Part shown: in pieces, positions 47,358 to 59,220 of the stretch | How the letters are laid out: every line of letters starts with the position of its first letter | Position numbering within the stretch: position 1 is the first letter of the stretch | Assembly: GCF_026212465.1 (NCBI RefSeq) | Contig: NC_080063.1 | Span: forward strand, 18,708,797 to 18,772,796 | DNA from: Amaranthus tricolor | Lineage: Eukaryota; Streptophyta; Magnoliopsida; Caryophyllales; Amaranthaceae | Reading direction: 5' to 3' | DNA: 64,000 nt | The notes under the pieces: generated by a model | What the model was told of the DNA's origin: nothing | Seen by the model: only the letters and a program-made list of their open reading frames with translations | Databases searched by the model: none | Made by a program: the position numbers and the translations under genes

Positions 47358-48849
47358 TAAAATTTGATTAGTATAAATTATTAAAATTGCTGTTAAATAA
47401 ATGAATTTATTGGTTTTAAAAGCTGGGTGTGATGAAAATTTTCATCAGTTTATGACTAAAACAGCTCACTCTTTTAGACCTTTGAAATGTCAAGTAAATA
47501 AATATTCATGTATAAAATATTTTAAATGTAATTAATAATATAAAAAAAATTGGAGTTTTTTTTATTGAATATTGTACTCTACAATGTCCATTATTAGCAT
47601 TTAAAATATTGGTATGCGTTACTGGCTGTGACCTTATGTTATAGATTTTGAATAACATGTGCCGTGGTAATTGGGGTATTGTGTAAGAGCATCATTGTGT
47701 TTGTGGCGAACAATATTTTAGGACTATATTTACTTTTTATCAAGCAAATTTATATATATTTTTAAGAGGTCAATTGTACACTATTTTATTCTTGTTAACA
47801 ATAATAATAATAAAGAAATTATTTTTGATTGATCTTTTATAGCACACGTTATGTGCAACTTTATATATGATTGAATGAATTAATTTACTTTTACTCCACT
47901 ATAATCTGAAATCAAAGAACTATAAATCTTTCACCCATTAAAATAATAGACATGTAAAGGCAAACATGCAAATGTGAAGAAATTTTAATCCAATTTGAAA
48001 TCAACTCCAAATTGAACTAAATGATTATAAGTCAAGAAATTATAATCCTTTAACTTGAAAATGATCTAACTTGAAAATATTAGAAAAATCGCAAAGTCTA
48101 GTATGAGACCGTCTTATAGTGAGAAGAGCCCATACAAGCAGTCCATTGGCAAAAAAATTTAAAATAAATAAAATTTAAATTGTATAGAGCGGCAGTTTTT
48201 TTTAAGAGTTTGAGCTGATCCAATTAAGACCGTCTCATAATGAGACGATCTAATCTTTGGGTAGAAAAATTGAATTCTATAACCCATGATAAAGCTGGTT
48301 GAAGTTTGCAGACTTTTTGTTGTTAACCTGCTCATTTTCTCAGGCATCTCTACCTGTGAATCTGTTCGACTTACATCCCGACAGCCTCTCAAGACGAACA
48401 AAATGTAACTGCAAGAGGCCGAGAGCGTCTGTATATCGAGTAAAGTGCTGACTATTTCAGGCAACTGTCTAATTATAGTGCGTGAATTGTGATACATCCA
48501 AGTAGCGATACTGCTTAGATTTCGAACCTAATACTTGGTACAGAGAGGCCAATACTTGGTACAGAGAACATTATTCCGATGTGCAGCATGCAAATGTGGT
48601 AAACATCAATAACATAATGAAGTTTTATACAAGAGGAATACGACCAAAAAAAGATTATTAGAAAGGGTAAAATCGAACCCCTCCAAATATCTGGGAATTT
48701 CCGTAACAAGTCCTGTGTGACACAATCTCACTCACGTATTTTGAGACATCGAAAGTTACAATACAGAAAAGGTAAAATCAAACCCCTCGAAATTAATCCG
48801 ACAAGTTATTGTTAATTAGTCGATTACCTCTAATTCCGGTGGAAGAAGC
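47358..48849. other. Intergenic between TrpB2 and phosphoglycerate mutase
   Basis: Holds the TrpB2 promoter region (no clear TATA box) and the 3' region of the mutase gene. A GAGACGGTCTCAC-family repeat (TATGAGACCGTCTTATAGTGAG ... AGACCGTCTCATAATGAGACG) is at about 48097-48250. A 17-base direct repeat of AATACTTGGTACAGAGA with 21-base period is at 48530-48567. No credible gene. Confidence 0.55.
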
Positions 48850-51800
48850 TTAAAATTTGAGTTTGAGAAAGGCATTAATGATTCCCATCATTTCACTTCC
48901 TGGAAAACGGCCAAGACAACCGCGTGATGCTGCGATCTCACTTAGCTCGAAAACAGAATCACCAGAATAAGCCTGCATTGAGGCTCTTATCGTGTTATCA
49001 TCAGATACACAGTCTTCCGGGAGATCTTCCCCCGCTTTAACAGTTGGAAGCGGAAAAGGTTCAAGGGAAATTTCTCCGAGGATTGACTCACTGCCTATTG
49101 CACCCACAAAATCTCGTAGTCGACATAGTGCAAACGGAACAGGTTCGAAGCTGTGGTCCCCATATTCAACCGGCGTAGAGTGGTCTCCTGTCACACATAA
49201 AAAGTACTCGAACTTGCCTGTTGACTCCGCTTCCCAAAGGAGCTTAGCTAGCTGCCCAATTGCTCTATCAACTGCTTCTAATCCTTTGACTTTAAAAACG
49301 CTCGCTTTATCATGGCCCGCATCATCAATAGCCTGAAAAACGAATAAATTAAACCTCGGTGGAGAAAATCAAGGTAATTAGACTTCTGCTTTATCATGGC
49401 CCTCCACTCTATTTCTCTCTCGTGAAGGTAACAGATTCCCCTGTCATAAGGTTCAATTAATAGTATCACGTGCCAAACACATGCTTCATTTAACGGTCAA
49501 TGGAGTGTTTTGCAAATGTTTAAGTCAGGTAGTTTTTTGTAAAAAGAAAGAAAAATAGATTAGATAGTTTTTTTGCAAAAGGTGCTATACATTAGGTAGT
49601 TTCTTGTAATTTTTCCATCCAATAATGCCACTCTGGTACTTCAGTTGGACATGCACATGGATATAAGTCTCCGACTTCACCATTTTACGAAAAAAAATTC
49701 ATGATTTTGACTAAAATGAGTCCAAGTGTCCATACCCATGTCGGAGTAGCATGGGTATCTTAGATGATTCGAAGACTCTTGAATATTTAAGAGTCCGTAA
49801 GAGAGTTCGGAAACCATTACGCACTTAAGTAGAAGGTGAGTAATTACCTTAATATGAAGAAAACCAAAATCATATCCGTCGGAATGACCAGGCTTGTGCT
49901 CATCCTCCCCTGGGACAAAAACATTTGGGCATGGGTTTAAAGGAGCTGAAAGGGCCTTGGCTATTGCAGATGCTTTGGAAGTTAACAGGGTACGATAGTC
50001 TCCTGTTGCTCCAGGAGCTTCAAGGATATCAATGCCGAGAGACAACCCTAGACCAGCAATGATCTTAGTAGGAGCAACCATACATGGTCGAAGGTTATGC
50101 TGCTTTTCAAATGGTGGTACCTGTAACAAACTATATGTCTTAGATAGAGGTCGGGCGACATCGAATAATCAAAGATAATTAACTATCTTTTCGTGAGACA
50201 AAAGTGTACTCCCTCCGTTTCATATTATCTAGCTTTTATACATGTGCTCACAGAATGACGGATGGGATGGATTTTTTTTTCAGGACCTCATAGATAGCAT
50301 TGATTTAGCAAAATCATCATCGTACCCGGTGTATTCCGCCCCATAGGAACTATGATTAGGGTATGGGGAGGGAAGGAAGGCGGCAACCCATACCCATAAA
50401 GGAGGATGCGGCCAAGGAGTCCCTCGACTCGAGAAAGATCTCAGAAAAAGAGATTCTTGCAAAGAGAAGGACTGAGTGAAGCTGAAACCGCAAACCCGCA
50501 TCATACAACACAAGCTTACCCTTCATTGATTTAGCAAAATGCTAACTAAATATGGCTTAACCATCCATGAATACAAGTGACTCAACAGTTGAGAATGAGA
50601 AAATGCAAAAGGAACAAGAAAGTTTAACCATCCATGAATACAGGTGACTCAACAGTTGAGAATGAGATAACACAAAAGGAACAAGAAAGTTTTCCGCGTA
50701 AATACTTCCAAAGGAACACAAAATAAGTTCCGGTCACTAAAGATATTAAAAAAAAAAAAACTTTCCTCTAAGAGGTACACTATCGCACATATGAACAAAA
50801 CGTTTTATGACCCCGAGTAAGGTAAAACATACCTCAATTCGAATTCCGCAACCTCGTAAGAGGACAACATTTGCAATATTCTTTCCCTGTACTACTCTCT
50901 TTGCATTAACAGGGTGGGATACGAGTATACGTGATATTTCCTTCGATAATTCATTCACAACAGCAGCTGTGTGTTTTGCTTCATCAGTGTCGTCTAAGGG
51001 TTCAGCTTGTAGAAGTAAGCGGTTATCCTTCAAAGGGTCGGTTCCAGAAATATTCCCGCTTAAGTTAGGACCCTTCACAACCACTCCACATCTATGCTCT
51101 GTGGCATACCTGCACAAAACTACAAAGTGTTAATACGACGTTCAGAAAAGTTCTTTCTTTCCTGAAATTATGGAACGGAACCCACATCCACTTGACATGA
51201 TGTACAACAAAATCTAAGGTTATTTTACAATGACTCTTCATTTTACCTCAACTAAGATGAATATGAACTGTGATACTCCGACATTTCATTTTAGAGTATA
51301 AATCATGTATTTTTATAAATTTGCTGAATTCGATACTCGGGTTTTCATTTTTCTCCAATAGTCATAGGCTGTGTTGTGTCATGTAACATAGATCATTACT
51401 ACTTGGAACAAGCGTTCAATTCACAAAAGGGTTTTTACTAATTTGAAACCACCTAGTATTTTGATATGTAACTCTTCATCTAATTATAGTAATCAAGTGG
51501 GATGCTCAACAATCATCAACATTATCATCACCCCAATGCCCTTAACTACCTTTAACACTCCCGCCTAGGCAGGGATTTTGTTAATGATTAACCTTTGATA
51601 CAAAAGGTCAATAAGTACATCTGATTTAATGAATCATGTTACTATAATCCCATATAATCCAAAACCAATAAATCTTTGGCTCCATTATTACGTGACTTCA
51701 TTTTTGATAGAACATCATATGAATAATTATGTACAGTTGAGTCCAACCCTAGGAGTTAATTCGACAAGGAGCACTATCATCTATGAGTACCCTACGACCA

Positions 51801-52544
51801 AACATATTTTGTTATCCCAAGTTATCCAAAACTCGAATAGAGCCTAATGATTTGACTTTATAACCGTCAACAAGATTTGTCAAAGTTGATCAATTAAATA
51901 ATGGAAATGTGTACCATAAAAACATATTCGATATTGGGTTGATGATGATGATTCACTATAGCATATCAATTGAGCAAGTATGAACGGAAAGGAGAAGCAT
52001 ATGCACCTGACTCTAACTTCATATTCGGGAAACGATGGCAATTTCATCCCATCCAAAGAAGCACATAGAATAGGCCCCTCTTCTTCAAAATGACGATCAG
52101 CCCTTCTACTTGTTACTACACCAGTTTTCTCATCCAAAGTTGCGAAGTTCGACTAAAGTCAATGAAAATCGCATTATGAAAGCTCTAAGCATGCTAACAC
52201 AAAATAAACATAAGATGATTGAAGTAGATTGTTACCTTGAATGCGATATCTCCCGGTGACATGGCCAATCCAGCCCCCATTGATTCGAATGCACCTCGTC
52301 CTCGGTAATACACCCTTGGGTCATATCCCAGTAAAGAAAGATGGGCAGTGTCACTACCGCAACCCAAACCCGCTTCAACAGGGTCCATGAGCCCATTAAC
52401 TCCCGCTGAAGCAATAGCATCCAAATTGGGTACTTTAGCCACTTGTAGCGGGGTCTTATACCCGAATCTAGGAATAGACACATCACCTACTCCATCAATC
52501 AGCACAAATGCTATCCTTCTCTTTGGATTCTCAGCTGGGGGCAT
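48850..52544 (-). CDS. Cofactor-independent phosphoglycerate mutase, archaeal type
   Basis: Five coding exons: 52544-52236, 52152-52007, 51109-50833, 50120-49848 and 49332-48850; 1488 nt, 495 residues, phases consistent. The ATG at 52544 (MPPAENPKRR) is chosen because upstream in-frame sequence has no ATG and the family starts here. It belongs to the alkaline-phosphatase superfamily: metal-binding Asp17 in LIDGVGD, catalytic Ser64 in GCGSDTAHLS, and later GYDFGFLHIK, DDAGHD and GDHSTPVEYGDHSFEPVP, all intact. The family interconverts 3- and 2-phosphoglycerate without 2,3-bisphosphoglycerate; Arabidopsis At4g09520 and At3g30841 are of this type, distinct from the usual plant glycolytic iPGAM. 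The gene has a leader intron (52593-53836). One intron carries a SINE. Confidence 0.93.
50315..50523 (-). mobile_element. SINE copy B, 17-bp perfect target duplications
   Basis: Flanked exactly by CATTGATTTAGCAAAAT at 50298-50314 and 50524-50540. On the minus strand the head has GTTGTATGATGCGGG and CACTCAGTCCTTCTC; the tail has CTCGAGGGACTCC-like sequence, CTCCTTTATGGGTATGGG and CGGGTACGATGATG directly against the duplication. It is in the mutase intron between exons 3 and 4, a young-looking insertion. Confidence 0.9.
50561..50694. repeat. 67-bp tandem duplication
   Basis: CCATCCATGAATACA...GACTCAACAGTTGAGAATGAG and AAAAGGAACAAGAAAG occur twice in tandem, starting at 50561 and 50628, in the same mutase intron as SINE copy B. 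Confidence 0.85.
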
Positions 52545-52769
52545 ACTTCTAAGGTTACCGAAAGAAACCAAATTCTTTATCTTATCCTAAGCCTAATAAA
52601 TAAAAAAATATAAAGATCAAGCCAAATATCTCAAACTAATACTTCAATTCGGAAAACTTAGCTTCTACCAATCTATAATCATATACACAAATATATTGGA
52701 ATTTGAATCAGCAAATACATGAAGAAAATAAAACTAGAAATTTCTCCAAATACTTCCAGGGGTTAAGAA

Positions 52770-52916
52770 CAGTGTAATGTGTAACATAATTCGTAAGCTA
52801 ATTTTCTTTCCGAATTCGTAATTCGCTCAAGTTTGCCCAGAATAGCCCAAAACCAAACATAATTTGGTTTTTTCGATTTGCTATTCGCGAGGAGATAAAC
52901 GAATCATGTGACATTA
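52770..52916. mobile_element. hAT-like MITE, family 2, perfect 8-bp target duplication
   Basis: GTTAAGAA is duplicated at 52762-52769 and 52917-52924. The ends are CAGTGTAATGTGTAACAT and CATGTGACATTA. The interior matches the copy at 17263 (ATTCGTAATTCGCTC, AATAGCCCAAAACC). Confidence 0.85.
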
Positions 52917-53110
52917 GTTAAGAAACAGAATATGGTGATTTATTACAAGAAGAAATGGCAACAAAAGTACAACATCACTTACAAAAAGCTGAAACTCCCA
53001 ACACAATGTAAGAAAGGAATCAAGTACTGACCAATTTTTTTTTTTTCCATTAAAATGGGTAGGATGATCTTACTTTCAAGATTAATACAAAATGTCTTAT
53101 TAGAACTTTC

Positions 53111-53420
53111 ACACTACGTTCGGATACGAATTGGAAAGAAAAGAAAAAGAAGGGAAAGGGGAGGGAGGGAAAAAAAGGGAAGAAAAATAAACGGAAAGTA
53201 ACTCTTGTTCGTTGAGAACCGAAGGGAAAGAGAGATAAAACCTTTCTCTCAAATTATTTCCATCATTGGATTTAATCGAAATAATAACCAAAATTATTCA
53301 TCAAATCCCTTCAAAACCCTCCCCTCTGATCCCTTCTCTTTAATTTGTTATTCGGACAATGAATTCTTCATCCCTCTAAATCTCTCTCCCGATTTCCTTC
53401 CTTCCATCCAAACACACCAT
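53111..53420. mobile_element. Foldback MITE, relative of the 15306 element
   Basis: Starts CACTACGTTCGGAT and ends ATCCAAACACACC, with a GGGAAAGGGGAGGG-type purine left arm and a CCCTTCTC/TCTCTCCC-type pyrimidine right arm. The target duplication is not clear. Confidence 0.55.
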
Positions 53421-53889
53421 TAATTCTACTCCAAAATGGGTAAAAACATAAATTGGAGGCATATGCCATCAGTAGAAGAAGATAAAACAGCATACTCTTA
53501 TACAAATACAATGAAAATTATTGAGCATGAACTTCATCTTGTATTAACATGGATTAATCAAAGATTCAAACTTTATTATATATAAAAATGTTGTCTTTTT
53601 TACCCAATTCAAATATGAATGTCACAAACATATGGAGCAATCCAAAAGACAAATTGCAAATCAAATTCTACCCCAAAAGGACATTAAAACCCAGGAAAAC
53701 TATAGAATTTTTATCATCAAAATATGAATGATAACTTGATTCATGCATATTTTTTAATCCAACTCATCTGAATCAATTTGAATAGGGAAAAAATTAATTG
53801 CAAATCAAACAATACAACTGAAAAGTTAAAACTTACCCGTAAATCTCTTTAATTTGATAATTTGATTTCTGGGTTAATAGAGATCAGAA

Positions 53890-55683
53890 TCTAAGAACCA
53901 GGAGTTGCATATTTTTATGTCTCTTATTTCACCATCACTTTTGCTGTTCCGCTGTGAAACAGTGAAAGTGTCAAATACTGGAAAGTAAGAGAGCACATCT
54001 TGTAAGACACGGTGCGACACCCGTCCGAAAAACAATTGTTTTTATATTTAAGGTGAAAGTTTTAATTAGTTAAAATATGAATTTTTAAATGGCGATTTTA
54101 CGATGATATCATTTGTATTAAGGTAATCAAATGTGCAATGTTTTGAAGGGTGATTAAATATTATAATTTTAAAGTAATTATTTATAGTTTAAAATAATTA
54201 TTTATAATTTTAAAGTGATCAATTATATAATTATATAACCAATAACAATCACGTTCAATTGAAACTTTAAAGTGACTAATTTTTAGATTCTTAAAATAAC
54301 TACCTGTAACTTTTGAGTGATTACTTATAAATAAATTAAAGTGATCAATTAAAAAAGTTGGATGATTATGTGGGTTCTCCCATGATAAAATGGTCGGTCG
54401 CATACAAAACTTGATGTAATTGTACTATTTAAAGAATTTGTACTTTATACCGGTAAGATGGAAAAAAATAAGATTATTATCAAAAAAGTTGAGAAAATTT
54501 AATTCTCAAAATAAGTGTCTTCGTGCCAAAAAATAATCTTATTATAAAAAAAATTAATCTAATGTACAGTGTTAGAATTGGCTCAGATTTAAATCTGAAT
54601 ATTTTTAATTTATTCAAAATCAAATTTAAGTCAATTTTAAATTTTAAAATAAAATTATTATTTTCAAACATAACATTTAAAAATTTATACGGCATACACA
54701 TATTTTTGTTCTGGACGGTTTGAAACAAATGGACCCGTATAGAAGCCTAACATCAATAAGCTGGCCCGTAACTGAAATTGGGTCACAATTGGTAAGTAGT
54801 TTTGTAGTAAGTACTAAAACGGTGTTAGATCTTTGATTTTCAATTTTAAAATTTCTAAATTATTTGTATGATTGATATCTTCTTTTTTCCAATAACATTT
54901 CATTCCTTAGATCTATCTATAAAAATCAATTGATAATATGAAAAATTAAAATATAAAAATATAGAAAAGTGTCATTCATCATAAAAAAATTTACTAAACT
55001 ATCCGTTGAAAACAACTATCCTCTAAATTTACATAATTTTTTTGCGATGCTACCTGCCTCTGGATGTTAAGCTCTTCAAAATAAATATAAAGGATAATTA
55101 TATTCTACTTGTTCGCTTTTAGTAATAGTGAACAAAAGAGAGAATATATTTTTTTTAAAAAAATATACTTTTTAATAAAAAATTTATAATGAAAATTTGT
55201 TTGTTGTTATTAATGGTGAATAAAACTTTACTTGACATTTTAAAAGTAATAGAGTGAAGTGAAATGAAATGGAAAGCAACAAAAGAAAGGAATGAAAATG
55301 GAAGAAATGGAAAGGAAAGGAGTGGAGTATAAAGGAAAAAAAAATAAACGGAATGAAATACAAAGGAATGAAATAGAATTTATTTGTGTACACATATGAT
55401 TGTTTTAGTTGACTAAAGTTACGCTTAAATAAAACAAAACTCTTCAGTAAGGTCTTAAAAAGGAATATATTTTCACTATAAGTAAATTGAAAAAATCTCA
55501 TGCATAATTTATTTGAAGTGAATCAATCTCACGAATTTTCAGTTTTGTTATTTTTAGGTAGATCTCAAATTAAATTAACTTGAGTGGAGTCACTATAATT
55601 GCATTCACCTAAAACAAACATTAAGCAACTTACCTTTACACATAATTAGATTACATGGATATAAAAATAATTTGATTCAATTA
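53890..55683. other. Intergenic, AT-rich
   Basis: Includes the likely promoter of the mutase gene (to about 54050). From 54030 to 54420 there is a family of AATTTTAAAGTGATCAATT-like words also seen near 30360-30420, perhaps a decayed repeat. The strip 55244-55380 is almost all purines on the plus strand (GGAATGAAAATGGAAGAAATGG and similar). No gene seen. Confidence 0.55.
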
Positions 55684-56190
55684 GATCTAAATCCTTATTA
55701 ATAACAAATTAATATACCTATAATAGACCTAAACCTAACAAATTTCTAATAAATTTTCGATTTTGCATTTCTAAATCCCTATTAATAACGAAGTAACATA
55801 TTTATAACAGAGCTGAATCTAACAAATTTCTAATAAATTTTCGATTTTGCATTTCTAAATCCCTATTAATAACGAAGTAACATATTTATAACAGAGCTGA
55901 ACCTAACAAATTTCTAATAAATTTTCGATTTTGCATTTCTAAATCCCTATTAATAACGAAGTAACATATTTATAACAGAGCTGAACCTAACAAATTTCTA
56001 ATAAATTTTCGATTTTGCATTTCTAAATCCCTATTAATAACGAAGTAACATATTTATAACAGAGCTGAACCTAACAAATTTCTAATAAATTTTCGATTTT
56101 GCATTTCTAAATCCCTATTAATAACGAAGTAACATATTTATAACAGAGCTGAACCTAACAAATTTCTAATAAATTTTCGATTTTGCATTT
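55684..56190. repeat. 84-bp tandem repeat, six copies
   Basis: TTTTGCATTT recurs at 55761, 55845, 55929, 56013, 56097 and 56181, exactly 84 bases apart. The first unit is diverged, while the next five are almost identical over the whole unit (CTAAATCCCTATTAATAACG, AAGTAACATATTTATAACAG, AGCTGAACCTAACAAATTTC). The array ends about 270 bases from the stop codon of the KIN-like gene. Confidence 0.95.
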
Positions 56191-56459
56191 CAAATGAAAA
56201 AATAACAATGATCCAACAATATTAAATCTATATATATAGATATTGAGATGATTTTGAAATCATAGAGGTAAATAAAATTAACTTTATTTAATATAAGTAA
56301 AAAAAACCTAAAAAATAGTTATCTTACATTCATAATAACGATATTAGTTCATAAAGCAGCTCATTTGCAAGCTTAATTCACTCACTTATTATTAATAATA
56401 ATAAGATTATAACTACATTTATACTTATAGCTAATAATAAAAGCTCAAACTTAGGTGCT

Positions 56460-57763
56460 TTATTTGTTCATTCCAGTGGCTTCCTTGACTGAGTCCATTG
56501 TGTCTTTTGCCTTTTCTTGCATTTGTGATCCAGCCTACAAATAATCAACACTTAATGATTTAATATTTATATTATATTGTACTAAAAAAAGAAAACTATA
56601 ATAATAATAATTAATGAATTTAATATTAAAAGTATTTCCTTATAAATACTACCTCCTATTTAGAAAACTATATACCCTATTTATTTTTTACACTATTTTA
56701 TCAATTAATAATCTGTATTTTATTCTTGTTTGATTGGTTTGAAAATAAATTTTATTAATATTAATTTTTATAAAATTTAATTATGTACAATTAGAAATGT
56801 TTACGATTGAAATAGTGCATTAACATGTGTGAAAAAGTAAACAAGATCATTATGCGAAATATATAAGTTATTTGTATATAATTTAAAAGAATATTTTCAC
56901 AACATTTTTACCTTTTTTCAATGATTATATAAATCGTACTTTATAATCCTAGTTTTTATACAGTTTTAACTCAACAATATTGTGTTTATTAATTTAGCTT
57001 CTGTTAAGTAGAAATAAAATTGGATTAGAAAGATAGTTTATATTTTTAAGAAAATGTCACTAAATTTATTATCTGTAAATTTCCCATAAAGATATAAGCT
57101 CTAAATTAAATGTAAAGTGGAAGATTATTGTATTTTTTTTGTTTCCACACAAGAATAAATTTACATTATTTTAGTAAAAACTAGTGATTGGATAATAAAA
57201 TACCTCTTGCATGGATTCCTTTGCAGATTGGGCAGCACAACTAGCCTTTTCTGACATGTTGCTAGCTTTCTCCTGTGAGAAAATAAATTAGAGATTGTAA
57301 AATTACATGAAATTAAAGATAAAAAATTATAATAAAATATTAAATGAGTTAATAATAAATTATGGACTAGAATTTTATTGGTTTATTTTTATCTAAAAGA
57401 ACGAAAGGACTAGGTGATAATCTAACCCTGACAAATAGTATTTACTCTTCAAAATAAAATTCAAATTTTGACCGAAATTTCCTTGTTACAATAACACAAT
57501 AATTAAAATAATATTTTTTTATTTTGTACATAAGAGACTTATTATCTTGTATTTTACTTAGATTTCCTAAAAATTTAAAATTGATATTATTTATAATAAA
57601 AAAATAAGTAAATAATAAAAATAATATAAAATTAAAAGTAGTGTTAATTAAAAGTAATAGACGGACTATTAATGTCATTAAAGATGAAATAAAGTATTAA
57701 GGAATTTACCTCGGTGGTGGCCTTGGCTTGACCGGCTTGGTAGCTTGCATTTTGAGAATCCAT
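56460..57763 (-). CDS. KIN/LEA-like small stress protein, 65 residues
   Basis: Three tiny exons: 57763-57710 (18 codons), 57272-57204 (23 codons) and 56534-56460 (24 codons plus stop). All junctions are phase 0 with clean GT-AG sites, so no long open frame shows it. The protein starts MDSQNASYQAGQAKATTEEK and ends VKEATGMNK; it is Ala/Lys/Glu/Ser/Gln-rich, without hydrophobic stretches, with the AGQA(K) start and KDT/TGMNK end typical of KIN1/KIN2/COR6.6-like plant proteins. Such proteins are small, hydrophilic and induced by cold, drought or ABA, and probably protect membranes or proteins. A TATA box lies about 115 bases upstream. Expression under stress is inferred from the family only. Confidence 0.85.
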
Positions 57764-57876
57764 TTTTCACTTAATTGATTTTTTTTTCTCTTTAAAAAAT
57801 AAAATTATTCTTTTTTTTTTTTTAACTCTGTTGAATATTTGAAGCTTGGGTGATTTTTTGGGAAGATTAATGGACT

Positions 57877-57885
57877 TATTTTATA
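57877..57885 (-). promoter_or_regulatory. TATA box of the KIN-like gene
   Basis: The minus strand reads CACTATAAAATAAG, with TATAAAATA at 57885-57877, about 115 bases before the start codon. This supports the gene model and places the transcription start near 57850. Confidence 0.65.
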
Positions 57886-57889
57886 GTGA

Positions 57890-58424
57890 AGTTTAAAACT
57901 CAAATTAGTGGTTTACAATTTTGTGGAATGAGCTTGCAACACATGTATGTCAAAGGTTGATGTCTTGATCCAACTTTTGAGGAAATCTAAATAACTAAAA
58001 TTTTTCTTTTTACTATATTTGAAAAATGCATTTCAACCTCTTATTTATTGAAAATCATAATAATAAACACATGTTTAATTTAATTTATTGGACTGTATAT
58101 TAATTACAAAACTTATTGTTTTGATTAAAAAAGAATGGAAGGATGGATTGCAAATTAGAGAGGAAAAAGGATATTAATAGATCAGCTCGAAATCTTAATG
58201 AGTTAAGTAGATCTTTCCTATACTCAAACTTAAAATGTTTATGAATAGACACAATTATTTTTATTATTATGATTTTCATTAAATTTTATTTTAATGTCGA
58301 ATTCGTATAATATTTAGTTCTAAATTTACTTATTAAATACTTGTTGATCTAACCTTTCACAGTATGTAGAGCCTTTTCGATTGTTTATCGACAAATATGA
58401 TTTTTACAAACTTTTTAAGTACTA
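57890..58424. other. Intergenic, upstream region of the KIN-like gene
   Basis: AT-rich. I see no gene and no clear stress-response motif cluster. Confidence 0.5.
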
Positions 58425-58697
58425 CTCCCTCCTATTTAGCTTATGTGTCCCATTTTTTTTTATGGTCAAGTCACCTTAATTGTCTCATTTCTATTTTTGG
58501 TATGGGTTTTTGACTTTTATGCCCTTAGTAACTTTATCCTATTTTCAATTATACCCTCCATTATCCATACTAATTTTCCTCCCTTACATTAAAAAACCCA
58601 TAATACTACTCTCTTTCCTACCTTTAGAGTCTCACTTTTAACTCTCTCTAAAATCCGTGAAAAGTCAAATGGAACTCCTAAGGTGAATAGGAGGGAG
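58425..58697. mobile_element. Stowaway-like MITE (273 bp), intact ends
   Basis: TA|CTCCCTCCTATTTAGCTTATG at the left and AAGGTGAATAGGAGGGAG|TA at the right. Subterminal GTCAAGTCACCTTAATTG and AAGTCAAATGGAACTCC form the extended inverted arms. The best-preserved of the Stowaway-like copies here. Confidence 0.85.
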
Positions 58698-59220
58698 TAT
58701 TTTTTTAGTAGGAGTTCAAATGAGCTTATATTTAAGATTATTGGGTGAAGAACTAAATCTCGCGGTGACTTTAGTCATATTATAGTCCAATTCTTAGCTT
58801 GCATCCATGAGGGATATGATGGTGAGGTTATGGGATTGGAATATAGCTTGGTGATGGAGCTTCAAAAGAATCAAATAGATGATCGAAAGAGCAATTGTTT
58901 CTTTGAGAAAGTATTAGTAGGTTATGACTTGCTCGTTTGAAAAGTTGAGGTGCTCGTTGATTTAAGCAGGCTACGTTAGAGGCCTTATTTAATGGGAGAT
59001 TTCTACTCTGCCTTATTGCACTATATGAAGGGTCATTAAATCAGATTAGGGTTATACAATTAGGGTGTGAATACAAACATAAGTGACAGAAAGTTGTTGA
59101 GCTCTATAGGGTGAGCTTATATATCAAACCTTGTCATTAATTCTTCATTTATGAAATCATAATTGAATTCTATAATTAGAAATGAAATACTTGTTTTCAA
59201 ACACAACATAAAAAAATTAT
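58698..59220. other. Spacer before the second mobile-domain copy
   Basis: Nothing recognised. It is richer in G+C than the surroundings and may be the decayed left part of the transposon that follows. Confidence 0.4.

Larger units (their letters stand above)
52593..53836 (-). other. Leader intron of the phosphoglycerate mutase gene
   Basis: The donor ACGG|GTAAGT at 53837/53836 and the acceptor TTTATTAG|GC at 52593/52592 bracket a likely 5' untranslated intron, about 50 bases before the start codon. It contains two MITEs. Confidence 0.6.

Noticed and set aside
48159..48497. A 112-residue open frame downstream of the mutase gene
   Set aside because: No recognisable family, and it overlaps a GAGACGGTCTCAC-type repeat.
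55684..56190. 84-bp array as CRISPR or satellite centromere
   Set aside because: There are no unique spacers, and six units are far too few for a centromeric satellite.
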